Assembly (NCBI RefSeq): GCF_001038625.1
Contig: NZ_CP011803.1
Location: 434,001-498,000, forward strand
DNA from: Clostridium carboxidivorans P7
GTDB taxonomy: Bacteria > Bacillota > Clostridia > Clostridiales > Clostridiaceae
Direction of reading: 5' to 3'
DNA length: 64,000 nucleotides
The notes beneath the pieces are model-generated. The model did not search any database, was not told the DNA's origin, and was given only the letters and a program-made list of their open reading frames with translations. This document shows positions 45,523 through 54,450 of this stretch, piece after piece. Position numbers and translations under genes: made by a program. Every line of letters begins with the position of its first letter. The stretch's first letter is position 1.

Positions 45523-45962
45523 TTTAGTTGCTCCTTTTTTTATTATAGTTTTGTTCTACTTTTAATACAGAAAAGTAATTATTAGTTAATGTAGATAATT
45601 TTGACTAACTTCTGAATAAAGTGAATTTTAAGGCTTTTGAAAATTCAAAATTCACTTAATTTTGAATTTAATCACTTGTTTTGAAATTATCTGATACATA
45701 ATATAATAAATTACATATTGACAAAAATCAACATATTTTAATTATTTTTTTAAATTAAAATAAAATATAGATATTATAAACAATGTAAATAGAAGTATTT
45801 ATAAAAATAATAATATTTATAACAAATTAATGTCGAAAAATAAATAATTTTAATAAGAATAGAAATCAAAATAGTATATCTTTTATCAGAAGTTCATAAT
45901 TACTATTTTGTTACATTTTTATTATATTTTTATTACATTTGTTAAACATGCTGGATACATTA
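45523..45962. other. Intergenic region upstream of glf, nothing recognised
   Basis: Very AT-rich spacer between the divergent MCP and glf genes. No ORF with a ribosome site, repeat or RNA was recognised. The plus-strand glf promoter lies at its right end. Confidence 0.4.
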
Positions 45963-45991
45963 TTGACAATGATATAAACAAAGATTATCAT
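45963..45991 (+). promoter_or_regulatory. Promoter of the glf-GT2 operon
   Basis: TTGACA (45963-45968), a 17-base spacer and TATCAT (45986-45991) form a consensus-like SigA promoter about 100 bases before glf. Confidence 0.65.
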
Positions 45992-46094
45992 AAAAAATGA
46001 GTAGAATTTTATATAATAATTATTTATGATAAAATGAAGTGTATAACTTTTTATATAAGACATAATATCCGATGAATGGAGGAAACATTAACTA

Positions 46095-47270
46095 ATGAAT
46101 AACGCATATGATTGTCTAGTAGTAGGTTGTGGATTAGCGGGTGCAGTTATATCTCGTGAATTAGCAGAACGAGAAGGCAAGAAGGTATTAATTATAGAAA
46201 AACGCAGTCATATAGGGGGTAACACTTATGACTTTTTTAATGAGGATGGAATATTAGTTCATAAATATGGACCTCATATATTTCATACTAATAATAAAAG
46301 AGTATATGACTATATTTCACGATTTACAGAGTGGAGAGATTATTCCCATGAAGTTTTAGCAAATCTTCATGGGAAATTAATACCAGTACCATTTAATCTG
46401 AATTCTCTTAATATGACTTTTAATACTGAAAAGGCAGAAATGTTGAAAAAAAAGCTTGTTTCTGTTTATGGTATGGGTACAAGACTAACTATTGCACAGC
46501 TTCGCAGTGAAACAGATCCTGATCTTCAGGAATTAGCTGATTTTGTTTATAATAATGTGTTTTTATATTATACTCAAAAGCAGTGGGGAGTTACTCCTGA
46601 GAATATAGATCCATCTGTTATAGCTAGAGTTCCTGTACTAATTTCACAAGATAATAGATATTTTCAGGATGAATATCAAGGAATGCCATCTGATGGATAT
46701 ACTTCTCTTTTTGAGAAGCTGTTGGACAATCCTAATATACATTTAAGAGTTAATACAGATGCAAATGAACTTTTTGAAATAAATGAAAATAATATGTTTT
46801 TTGAGGGTAAACCATTTAATGGAACTATAATATATACTGGTGCTTTGGACGAGTTTTTTAATTGTAAGTTTGGACGATTACCTTATCGAACCTTAGATTT
46901 CTTGTTTGAAACACATGATATGACTTGGTACCAACCAAAGGGGACGGTAAACTATACTGTGGATGAGCCATTTACAAGAATTACTGAGTTTAAGCATTTA
47001 ACAGGTCAGAATATTTGCGAAAAAACTACTATTATGAAAGAATATCCAAAGGCATATGCAGGAACTGAAGATGAAATACCTTATTATGCTATCCTAAATG
47101 AGGAGAATTTAGGGCTTTACAAAAAATATGAACAACTTACTGAGAAATTTTCTAATTTTTATTTACTTGGTAGATTAGCAGAATATAAATATTATAATAT
47201 GGATGCAATAATTGAAAGAGCATTAATTTTAGCTGATAAAATTATTTATGACGAGAAAGGAAACGATTAA
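46095..47270 (+). CDS. glf: UDP-galactopyranose mutase
   Basis: A 391-residue flavoenzyme that converts UDP-galactopyranose to UDP-galactofuranose. FAD-binding VVGCGLAGAVISRELAE at the N-terminus, then IIEKRSHIGGNTYDFF and the signature HKYGPHIFHTNNKRV; active-site region KQWGVTPENIDPSVIARVP and late YKYYNMDAIIERAL. Full length for the family. GGAGG lies 13 bases upstream of the ATG. Its stop overlaps the start of the GT2 gene (TAATG), which likely transfers the Galf or acts in the same glycan. Confidence 0.97.
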   Translation: MNNAYDCLVVGCGLAGAVISRELAEREGKKVLIIEKRSHIGGNTYDFFNEDGILVHKYGPHIFHTNNKRVYDYISRFTEWRDYSHEVLANLHGKLIPVPFNLNSLNMTFNTEKAEMLKKKLVSVYGMGTRLTIAQLRSETDPDLQELADFVYNNVFLYYTQKQWGVTPENIDPSVIARVPVLISQDNRYFQDEYQGMPSDGYTSLFEKLLDNPNIHLRVNTDANELFEINENNMFFEGKPFNGTIIYTGALDEFFNCKFGRLPYRTLDFLFETHDMTWYQPKGTVNYTVDEPFTRITEFKHLTGQNICEKTTIMKEYPKAYAGTEDEIPYYAILNEENLGLYKKYEQLTEKFSNFYLLGRLAEYKYYNMDAIIERALILADKIIYDEKGND

Positions 47271-48289
47271 TGAAAATAATAACATTTACAGTTCCATGTT
47301 ACAATTCAGAGTCCTATATGGAGCATTGCATAGAAACTCTACTTCCAGGGGGAGAAGACGTAGAAATAATACTTGTTGATGATGGTTCTTCCGATGGAAC
47401 CGCTATGATTGCTGATAACTATGCTGCAAAGTATCCTAGTATAATTAAAGCAATACATCAGGAAAATGGAGGCCATGGTGAAGCTGTAAACACTGGTATA
47501 AAAAATGCTTCTGGTCTATATTTTAAGGTTGTAGATTCTGATGATTGGCTTGATGTACCTGGAATGTTAAAAGTAATATCTGTGCTTAAAGAGCTTCATG
47601 AACAGGGAAAAGAACTTGATATGATGATTTGTAATTATGTTTATGAGCATACAGTAGATAATACCAGTCATGTAGTAAGATATAAAAATGTTATGCCAGA
47701 AAATAGGGTATTTGGATGGAGTGATGTTGGTAAATTTAAGATGTCACAGTATATTCTTATGCATTCTGTAATTTATAATACAGAGCTTTTACGTGAATGT
47801 GGACTTGTACTTCCAAAGCATACATTCTATGTGGACAATCTATTTGTTTATCAGCCACTACCATATGTTAAAACTATTTATTATATGAATATTGATTTAT
47901 ATAGATACTTTATTGGAAGAGAAGATCAATCTGTTAATGAGAAAATTATGATAAAGAGAATAGATCAGCAAATTCGTGTGACTAAGCTAATGATTGACTT
48001 CTATTGTACTATTGGTAGAATACCTAATAAACGTCTGGATGACTATATGAAAAACTATCTTTCTATGATGATGACTATTTCATCAGTGCTTCTTGTGGTG
48101 TCTGGAACTGAAGAGAACCTTCAAAAGAAAAAAGAACTATGGCTATATTTAAAGAATGTAGATGAAAAGGTGTATTTCCGCATGCGATATCGTCTTTTTG
48201 GTATAGTATCTAATCTTTGGGGTAATCTTGGAAGAAAAATAACTAAGTATGCATATTATTTAACTAGTAGGAAGTATAAATTTAATTAG
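47270..48289 (+). CDS. Family 2 glycosyltransferase paired with glf
   Basis: A 339-residue GT-A fold enzyme without clear membrane helices. FTVPCYNSESYMEHCIETLL, VDDGSSDGT, ENGGHGEAVNTG and VVDSDDWLD (metal-binding DxD) are typical of inverting GT2 enzymes; the C-terminal ~140 residues are less conserved. Translation is coupled to glf by a one-base stop/start overlap, so it may be a galactofuranosyltransferase for a cell-surface glycan. No other polysaccharide genes follow. Confidence 0.92.
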   Translation: MKIITFTVPCYNSESYMEHCIETLLPGGEDVEIILVDDGSSDGTAMIADNYAAKYPSIIKAIHQENGGHGEAVNTGIKNASGLYFKVVDSDDWLDVPGMLKVISVLKELHEQGKELDMMICNYVYEHTVDNTSHVVRYKNVMPENRVFGWSDVGKFKMSQYILMHSVIYNTELLRECGLVLPKHTFYVDNLFVYQPLPYVKTIYYMNIDLYRYFIGREDQSVNEKIMIKRIDQQIRVTKLMIDFYCTIGRIPNKRLDDYMKNYLSMMMTISSVLLVVSGTEENLQKKKELWLYLKNVDEKVYFRMRYRLFGIVSNLWGNLGRKITKYAYYLTSRKYKFN

Positions 48290-48332
48290 AAATTATTATG
48301 TTTTATGAAGAATTTTAGAGAAAACTATTATA

Positions 48333-48364
48333 AAAATAGGCGTGTTTTTTATCACGTCTATTTT
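48333..48364 (+). terminator. Terminator of the glf-GT2 operon
   Basis: AAAATAGGCGTG pairs with CACGTCTATTTT (one G-U pair) around a T-rich loop, with further T-rich sequence after it. The ~270 bases that follow up to the next gene are AT-rich with nothing recognised. Confidence 0.75.
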
Positions 48365-48631
48365 CTTTTGGTAAATTTTCAATTAATACAGTAGTAAGAA
48401 TATATAAAATTAAGTATAAATGAATATCCATAATAATAAACAATTCTTGTTGAATTTTATCAAAATTAATATAATATATACATATAAGATATTTGTGTTG
48501 AAAGATTGGATTATAATAATTTATTTGTTGAAAAATACATAAGTATATGTTTTTATGATAAAATTATGAATATTGAATTGTAAATAAGTTGAGCAGAATC
48601 TAATTTAATATAATGTAAATGGAGGTGTGTT

Positions 48632-51184
48632 ATGTTTCAATGGCTGAGAGAAAAAATCTACTCAATTTTAAAAAATAATGACAAATATAAGTATGAATGT
48701 CTTAAAATATGCTTGATATATTTGGTTATAGGATTTTTATGGATTTATTTTTCAGATAAAATTGTATGTGAAATTGTTAAAGATAAGGATATGCTATTAA
48801 TTATAAGTATGTCAAAAGGTTGGCTGCATGTTATTGTGAGTACAATTATTATTTATTTATTAATAACTACGCTTTTGAAAAAGGTTTATTTAACAGAAAA
48901 TAAACTTAATGAAAGCTATAAGGAATTAGCAGCAGCTAATGAGGAACTTGAAGCTTATATACAACAATTAACTGCATTTCAAGAGGAAATAACAGCTCAA
49001 TATGATCAGCTTATAGAAAGTGAAAAGAAATTAAGTAAAAGTGAAGAAAAAAATAAAGCTATTGTTAAAGCAATGCCGGATACTTTATTTATTGTTGACA
49101 GCAATGGATATTTTACAGATTGTATAGCAGATGATGAAAAAATTGTATTAATGCCAAAGGAAGATTTTGTGGGAAAAAACGTTTCGGAAGTTCTTCCTCG
49201 TGAAATAGCAAAAATAGCTTATGAAAAAATTAAATCTGTACTTAAGGATGGAGGCATGGAAAAGATTGACTATAAGATGGAAATGCCTAACAAGGAATAT
49301 TTCTTTGAGTTTAGAATTGTGAAAAATAATGAAAAAGAAGTAATAGCCATATCAAGAAATGTAACTGTTGAAAAACATAATGAGTTGGAATTAAAAATAA
49401 GTGAAGAAAAGTACAAAGCTCTTGTAGATGAAATGCAGCAAGGATTAGCAATTTATGAAGCAGCTGCAGATGGAGAAGAAAAAGTTATAAATTACAGATT
49501 TTTGGAAGCAAATAAGAGTCATGAAAAATTAATGGGGATAAAAAATAAAGAGATATTAGGAAAACACATTTACGAAATATTTCCTAATATAAAAAACAAT
49601 TCAATTGAAAAATTTCAACAGGTTGTAAAAACAGGAGAACCTGCATGCTATGAAAGTTATTTACAGGATAAGGATAAATACTACGAAATAATAGCATATA
49701 GACCGCAAAAAATGCAACTTGCAGTAATTGCTACAGATATTACTGAAAGAAAAAAAGCAGAAGAGGCTGTTAAGACAAGTGAAAATAACTTCAGAAACCT
49801 TTTTGAAAATTCATCAGATGCAATAATTATAATTTCAGATGATAAAATATTAGATTGTAATATAGCTATGGTTAAAGCTTTAGGATATGAATCAAAAAAA
49901 TCTATAGTTGGTAAATCGCCAACTGAATTTTATCCAGAAAAGCAGCCTGATGGAGAAAATTCTAGGGAAAAAACTTTTAAAATGCGAAAAAGAACTATAG
50001 AAAATGGAAAGTGTAAATTTGAATGGTGGTACAAAAGAGTTGATGGGACTTTATTACCAGTAGAGGTAATGTTAACAACTGTTTTTCTTAATGGGAAAGA
50101 AGTTTTTCATTCCTTGTGGAGAGATATCAATGACAGAAAGCAAATGCAGCTTCAATTGGAATATTTAAGTTATCATGATCAATTAACTGGCCTTTATAAT
50201 AGAAGGTTTTTTGAACAGGAATTGAAAAGATTAGATAAAGAAGAAAACTTACCATTAACAATCATTATGGCAGATGTTAATGGACTAAAGCTTGTAAATG
50301 ATTCTTTAGGACATGGTGTAGGGGATGAATTACTAAAAAAAGTTTCTAAGGTTTTAACTAATGGTTGTAGATCTAGTGATGTCATTGCCAGACTTGGAGG
50401 AGATGAGTTTGTAATTTTGATGTCTAATACAAGTGAACGTGGAACAGAACAAGTTCTTAAACGTATCAAAAGTATGGCCTCAAAGGAAAAAATAGGTGCT
50501 GTTGATATATCTATTTCTTTTGGTTATGAAATCAAGAAAAATATTAATATAGATATATCAGAAATTTTAAAGAAGGCTGAAGATTATATGTACAAGAAAA
50601 AGCTTTTTGATAGTCCAAGTATGAGAGGAAAAACTGTAAGTGCTATAATTACTACCCTTCATGAGAAAAATAAAAGAGAAGAACAGCATTCTCATAGGGT
50701 TTCTACGTTATGTGAGAATATGGGAAAAGTCCTTGGTTTGCCTGAAGATGAAATTAAAGAACTTAAAACTGTTGGATTGCTGCATGATATAGGCAAAATA
50801 GCTATAGAGGAAAATATATTGAACAAACCAGGAAGGTTAACAGTTGAAGAAAGACAAGAAATAGAAAAGCATCCTGAAATAGGATACAGAATACTTAATA
50901 CAGTAAATGATATGGCAGAAATGGCTGAATATGTACTAGCTCACCATGAAAGATGGGATGGAAGAGGATATCCAAAGGGATTAAAGGGAGAGGAAATACC
51001 GCTTCAATCAAGAATTATAACCATAGCAGATTCTTATGATGCCATGATAAGTGAAAGAAGTTATAGAAGTGCGCTGCCAGAAGAAGTTGCTATAAAAGAA
51101 TTAAAAGTAAATGCAGGTATCCAATTTGATCCGAAGCTTATAAGCATATTTATTGAAAAAGTATTAGATAAACCTTATGTATAA
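48632..51184 (+). CDS. PAS-GGDEF-HD-GYP bifunctional c-di-GMP enzyme, membrane-anchored
   Basis: An 850-residue protein. Two N-terminal helices (about 27-48 and 62-85), a coiled coil rich in Glu, then three PAS domains (about 140-245, 260-375, 385-505), GGDEF (about 515-665) and HD-GYP (about 675-845). The GGDEF site is intact (RLGGDEFVIL) with an RSSD inhibitory site five residues upstream. The HD-GYP site is also intact (HDIGKI, HHERWDGRGYP). It could therefore make c-di-GMP and hydrolyse it, with the PAS domains choosing the direction. GGAGGTG precedes the ATG. Monocistronic, closed by a strong terminator. Confidence 0.95.
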   Translation: MFQWLREKIYSILKNNDKYKYECLKICLIYLVIGFLWIYFSDKIVCEIVKDKDMLLIISMSKGWLHVIVSTIIIYLLITTLLKKVYLTENKLNESYKELAAANEELEAYIQQLTAFQEEITAQYDQLIESEKKLSKSEEKNKAIVKAMPDTLFIVDSNGYFTDCIADDEKIVLMPKEDFVGKNVSEVLPREIAKIAYEKIKSVLKDGGMEKIDYKMEMPNKEYFFEFRIVKNNEKEVIAISRNVTVEKHNELELKISEEKYKALVDEMQQGLAIYEAAADGEEKVINYRFLEANKSHEKLMGIKNKEILGKHIYEIFPNIKNNSIEKFQQVVKTGEPACYESYLQDKDKYYEIIAYRPQKMQLAVIATDITERKKAEEAVKTSENNFRNLFENSSDAIIIISDDKILDCNIAMVKALGYESKKSIVGKSPTEFYPEKQPDGENSREKTFKMRKRTIENGKCKFEWWYKRVDGTLLPVEVMLTTVFLNGKEVFHSLWRDINDRKQMQLQLEYLSYHDQLTGLYNRRFFEQELKRLDKEENLPLTIIMADVNGLKLVNDSLGHGVGDELLKKVSKVLTNGCRSSDVIARLGGDEFVILMSNTSERGTEQVLKRIKSMASKEKIGAVDISISFGYEIKKNINIDISEILKKAEDYMYKKKLFDSPSMRGKTVSAIITTLHEKNKREEQHSHRVSTLCENMGKVLGLPEDEIKELKTVGLLHDIGKIAIEENILNKPGRLTVEERQEIEKHPEIGYRILNTVNDMAEMAEYVLAHHERWDGRGYPKGLKGEEIPLQSRIITIADSYDAMISERSYRSALPEEVAIKELKVNAGIQFDPKLISIFIEKVLDKPYV

Positions 51185-51192
51185 GTAAGAAG

Positions 51193-51230
51193 TCTACTAA
51201 AAACTAATTGTGAGTTTTTAGTAGATTTTT
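51193..51230 (+). terminator. Terminator after the c-di-GMP enzyme
   Basis: TCTACTAAAAACT and AGTTTTTAGTAGA form a perfect 13-bp stem around a 7-base loop, followed by TTTTT. Confidence 0.92.
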
Positions 51231-51323
51231 ATTTTATATGAAGAATAGGATTTCTTATAAGCAAACTTTACATGAATTTGAGAATCATTTGGCATTCTCT
51301 CTTAAGAAAATGTGATTAGTAAT

Positions 51324-51391
51324 CCGTTCTGCCCTCTGCAAATCCGTTCTATCACTTTTATATTGTTTTTGAAAATCATATTTGACATAAT
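51324..51391 (+). promoter_or_regulatory. Direct-repeat promoter module, copy A (acidic protease operon)
   Basis: Half-sites CCGTTCTGCCCTC at 51324 and CCGTTCTATCACT at 51344 (20-bp period), -35 TTGTTT at 51363-51368, 17-base spacer, -10 CATAAT at 51386-51391. The first half-site is 39 bases before the -35, the same distance as in copies B, C and E. It gives a leader of about 225 bases before the protease gene. The half-sites resemble VirR/LytTR boxes (family knowledge); activator binding is inferred. Confidence 0.8.
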
Positions 51392-51622
51392 AAAAAAAGT
51401 AAATAAAAGTACTAGAAAAGGATGGTATTAATTTATGAAGATAACAATATTATGATAAAAAATAATTCTAAAACAAAATATGTTAACTCCATTCCTTTTG
51501 AGATATATTATTTCACTAAGGAGGAAAATATAAAATCTTAATGCTGAAAAGTTAGGTCAAAATAAAGGTTTGTTAAATTTCAAAAATGACTAAAATAATT
51601 TTAAAAAAAGGAGAGATGGCTA

Positions 51623-53383
51623 ATGAATTATGATGATGATGATGAATATGTAGAAGAAGAAGGTGGTGGAGAAGAAGAAAGCGGCGGCGAAGAAGAATAC
51701 GAAGAAGAAGAGGTTGAAGAAGGCGGCGGCGAAGAAGAATACGAAGAAGAGGAAGCTGAAGAAGAAGGAGAAGAAGAGGAATACGAAGAAGAGGAAGCTG
51801 AAGAAGAAGGCGGAGAAGAGGAATACGAAGAAGAGGAAGCTGAAGAAGAAGGCGGAGAAGAGGAATACGAAGAAGAGGAAGCTGAAGAAGAAGGCGAAGA
51901 AGAGGAATACGAAGAGGAAGAAGACGGAGAAGAAGGTGAAGAAGAGGAGTACGAAGAGGAAGAGGACGGAGAAGAAGGTGAAGAAGAGGAGTACGAAGAG
52001 GAAGAAGACGGAGAAGAAGATGAATATGAAGGCGAAGAAGATGATGAAGAATTTTCTCTAGAGCTTGATGATGATGTATTTGGAGATAGAAGTGAATATC
52101 CTGATGCAGAAGATGGAGACTTTGAAGAAGATGAAGGTGATTGGACACCAGAAGACTATGAAAGTTCAGCACAAGCATTCTTTGGAGATGGAGAATATTT
52201 TGGAGATACTGCAGAACAGCAGTATATGGATGATGGATATGAACTTTGTGAGAACAATGAACAATATCTAAGTGATTTGGAAGATGAAATAGAAGGAATA
52301 TCTGATGTAATTCAATTTTATAGCTTAGATGACACTGTTGTTCCAAGAGGTTTTGTGTCAATGGAAGAACTTTCAACTATTAAAAAATTACATCCAGATG
52401 CAGATTTAAGCAAATTGCATACAGCTGTTCCAGTAAAGAAAAGTGGGAGTAAAAAAGCAGGAAAGTCCCGAAAATCCCCAATATCCAAAAAATCCTCTAA
52501 GAAAAAGTTAGCAGGGGCTGTTTCAAATATAGATTCAAAGGACACAGTAGACTTAAGAAAATACTGTTCACCAGTAGGTGATCAAGGACAAACAAGTAGA
52601 TGTTCTGCCTTTGCATGGACTCATGCTATAGAAATGGCTTTAAAAATGAAAGGCGAAGAAGTACCACCTCTTGCCTGCAGTTATACAATGTTGAGCTTCC
52701 AAAATCTTCAAGGAGATATGCAGGATTTCGAATATGCATATTCTGGTGGAGAAGGAACACAAGGTGGACCAGAACCAGGTATAGAAATTATGAGTACAGG
52801 AACCTGTAGAGAAGAACTATGGCCTAATGATGCTGAAGAGCCAGAAGTTGACGTAGAAGATATGGAAGATGATGCCGGAAATTATTGTGTTGAAGATGTA
52901 GAAATTGAATCTATAGAACTGGAAGATGTAAAAAAGATACTCAGTGCAGGTGGATTTGTTCATGTTGGAATGAATACTGGAAAAGCCTTTAGTGAATTAG
53001 GTAGAGATGGAGTTATGAATGCAGCTGAAGCACCAAGTGGTCAGCATGGTAGACATGCCATGCTGATTGTGGGATATATTGGAAATTATTATATAATTAA
53101 AAACTCATGGGGAACAGAATGGGGGGATAACGGATATTGTTATATTCCAAAGAATGTTCTTGCTGAATCAGAACCAGATCTTTCAGCAGTATTAATTAAG
53201 GGAAATAAGGGAAATAAGGGAAATAAAGTAGATGACGAAGATGATGAGGATAATGGTAAAAAAAGAAAAAAGGCAAATAAAGAAGATAATGTTAGAAGAA
53301 GAAAAAGGGTAGACGATGAAGAGGATGAAGAGGATGAAGAGGATGAAGATTATGGTGAAAAAAGAAAAATAAGAAAGAGATAA
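51623..53383 (+). CDS. Papain-like (C1) cysteine protease with polyglutamate repeat and charged tail
   Basis: 586 residues, no signal peptide or membrane helix. Residues 5-145 are almost only Glu, Tyr, Gly and Ala/Asp in repeats of 15 residues (EEEYEEEEAEEEGGE type), encoded by a purine-only 45-bp repeat. A Lys/Ser linker (about 272-300) leads to a C1 papain domain: GDQGQTSRCSAFAWTHA (oxyanion Gln and catalytic Cys), GRHAMLIVGYI (His) and KNSWGTEWGDNGY (Asn). The catalytic triad is complete. The tail is a mixed-charge stretch (GNK triplets, then D/E and K/R blocks). There is no propeptide of the usual ERFNIN type. AAAGGAGAG precedes the ATG. First gene of an operon with a small HHH-like protein and TerB. 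Confidence 0.88.
   Translation: MNYDDDDEYVEEEGGGEEESGGEEEYEEEEVEEGGGEEEYEEEEAEEEGEEEEYEEEEAEEEGGEEEYEEEEAEEEGGEEEYEEEEAEEEGEEEEYEEEEDGEEGEEEEYEEEEDGEEGEEEEYEEEEDGEEDEYEGEEDDEEFSLELDDDVFGDRSEYPDAEDGDFEEDEGDWTPEDYESSAQAFFGDGEYFGDTAEQQYMDDGYELCENNEQYLSDLEDEIEGISDVIQFYSLDDTVVPRGFVSMEELSTIKKLHPDADLSKLHTAVPVKKSGSKKAGKSRKSPISKKSSKKKLAGAVSNIDSKDTVDLRKYCSPVGDQGQTSRCSAFAWTHAIEMALKMKGEEVPPLACSYTMLSFQNLQGDMQDFEYAYSGGEGTQGGPEPGIEIMSTGTCREELWPNDAEEPEVDVEDMEDDAGNYCVEDVEIESIELEDVKKILSAGGFVHVGMNTGKAFSELGRDGVMNAAEAPSGQHGRHAMLIVGYIGNYYIIKNSWGTEWGDNGYCYIPKNVLAESEPDLSAVLIKGNKGNKGNKVDDEDDEDNGKKRKKANKEDNVRRRKRVDDEEDEEDEEDEDYGEKRKIRKR
51655..52040 (+). repeat. 45-bp polypurine minisatellite inside the protease gene
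   Basis: About eight imperfect copies of a GAAGAAGAGGAATACGAAG-type 45-bp unit make a ~380-bp tract whose plus strand is nearly all purine. It leaves other frames open (Lys-rich on the plus strand, Leu/His-rich on the minus strand), but those are by-products. Copy number could change by slippage in steps of 15 residues. Confidence 0.9.
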
Positions 53384-53423
53384 TATAAAAAATAATAATA
53401 TAATTAAAAAACGGAGGGATAAA

Positions 53424-53639
53424 ATGATGAATATTAATAAAAGTTTAGACAAGGCTTATGAAGGAAAATCTTTTAAAGAACTAGTAGATGCACCAGTAAG
53501 TGCACTAGAAGGAATAAGTGCTGAAGGTGGAAAAGTTTTGGAAGAAAAATTTAAGATAAAGACAATTGGAGATCTTGCTAAATTTAAATATGCTAAAATA
53601 GCAGAAGCAATTGTTCTTTTAGCAGCACAAGAAGAGTAA
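53424..53639 (+). CDS. Small helix-hairpin-helix-like protein in the protease operon
   Basis: 71 residues. After a short lead (NKSLDKAYEGKSFKELVDAP) the core VSALEGISAEGGKVLEEKF then KIKTIGDLAKFKY has the helix-hairpin-helix pattern (L.GI....A..L...F.I.TI.DLA) used for DNA or protein contacts. No catalytic motif is seen. GGAGGG lies before the ATG; a second ATG follows at once. It sits 40 bases after the protease and 49 before the TerB gene, so all three are one transcript. Function unknown. Confidence 0.8.
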   Translation: MMNINKSLDKAYEGKSFKELVDAPVSALEGISAEGGKVLEEKFKIKTIGDLAKFKYAKIAEAIVLLAAQEE

Positions 53640-53688
53640 TATTAATAGTTATAATTTATAAAAAATTTGAAAGGTGATGTTTTTTATT

Positions 53689-54186
53689 ATGGGATTTGCA
53701 GAATGGTTAAATGATCAAAAGAAAAATTTAGGAGAATCAGTAGATTGGTTATCTGATAAGTTAAAGGAACAAAAGAAAAATGTAGAAGGATCCATTATGA
53801 AAGTTACAAATAAAGATTTTATGCAAGCAATTCTTGCAGGATGTGCACTTATAGCAGCTGCTGATGGTAAATTAGAATTGGCAGAAAAAGAAAAAATGGC
53901 AGATTTTATAAAAGGAAGCACTATAATGAGCTTATATAACATGAGTGAAGTTTTGGCTGAATTTAATAAATATGCTGAAGTAGTTATTGCCGATTATAAT
54001 ACGGGAAAGAAAGAGTGTATTGATACAATTTTGAAAATAAGATATGCCAAAGGAGAAGCTAAAGAAGTAGTTCGTTTCTGCAGTATAATTGCAGCATCAG
54101 ATGGTTCAGTAAATGAAAAAGAACAAGCTATAATAAAAGAACTTGTTGAAACTTTAGAATTAGAGCCTAAAGAATTTGGTTTTTAA
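53689..54186 (+). CDS. TerB-family protein (tellurite resistance-like)
   Basis: About 165 residues, all helical. The N-terminal amphipathic part (MGFAEWLNDQKKNLGESVDW) is followed by a TerB domain with its two acidic metal-binding-type repeats: LIAAADGKLELAEKEKMADFI and IIAASDGSVNEKEQAIIKEL. TerB proteins act at the membrane in ter-type stress responses (tellurite, phage, metal); no terC, terD or terZ gene adjoins. ATG 53689 is preferred to GTG 53674, which overlaps the AAAGGTG ribosome site; ATG 53677 is also possible. Last gene of the protease operon. Confidence 0.85.
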   Translation: MGFAEWLNDQKKNLGESVDWLSDKLKEQKKNVEGSIMKVTNKDFMQAILAGCALIAAADGKLELAEKEKMADFIKGSTIMSLYNMSEVLAEFNKYAEVVIADYNTGKKECIDTILKIRYAKGEAKEVVRFCSIIAASDGSVNEKEQAIIKELVETLELEPKEFGF

Positions 54187-54233
54187 TGAAGAGCAAGTGC
54201 TTAATTAAATATGTAAATACCCAAAAATCGAAA

Positions 54234-54271
54234 AGATGGAAATTCTTATAAAGGAATTTCCATCTCTTTTT
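54234..54271 (+). terminator. Terminator of the protease-HHH-TerB operon
   Basis: AGATGGAAATTC and GAATTTCCATCT pair perfectly over 12 bp with an 8-base loop and are followed by CTTTTTT. Promoter copy B starts ten bases later. Confidence 0.92.
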
Positions 54272-54280
54272 TATAACAGT

Positions 54281-54347
54281 CCGTTCTGTCCTCTTTAAAT
54301 CACGTCTATCACTTTTATATTGTTTTTTCTATTGTACTTGAGATAAT
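54281..54347 (+). promoter_or_regulatory. Direct-repeat promoter module, copy B (DUF2207-lemA)
   Basis: Half-sites CCGTTCTGTCCTC at 54281 and CACGTCTATCACT at 54301, -35 TTGTTT at 54320-54325, 16-base spacer, -10 GATAAT at 54342-54347. The leader just after it (ATGGTATTAAT near 54373) also matches the leader after copy A, so the similarity extends into the transcript. Confidence 0.8.
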
Positions 54348-54450
54348 GAAAAAGGCAAAACACTTAGAAAGTATGGTATTAATCCATAAATATATCAATA
54401 TAATAGTGTGGCAAAAAGAATTGTGAAAATTAATTAATTGGAGGTAAAAA

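Noticed and set aside
51663..52061. 132-codon Lys-rich plus-strand frame in the acidic repeat
   Set aside because: A +1 reading of the GAA repeat; no ribosome site and the main frame continues into a papain domain.
51573..52376. 267-codon Leu/His-rich frame on the minus strand
   Set aside because: Open only because the opposite strand is a GAA-rich repeat without stop complements; composition is a direct by-product of the Glu codons.
53674..53688. GTG start for the TerB gene
   Set aside because: The GTG is itself part of the Shine-Dalgarno for the inner ATG.
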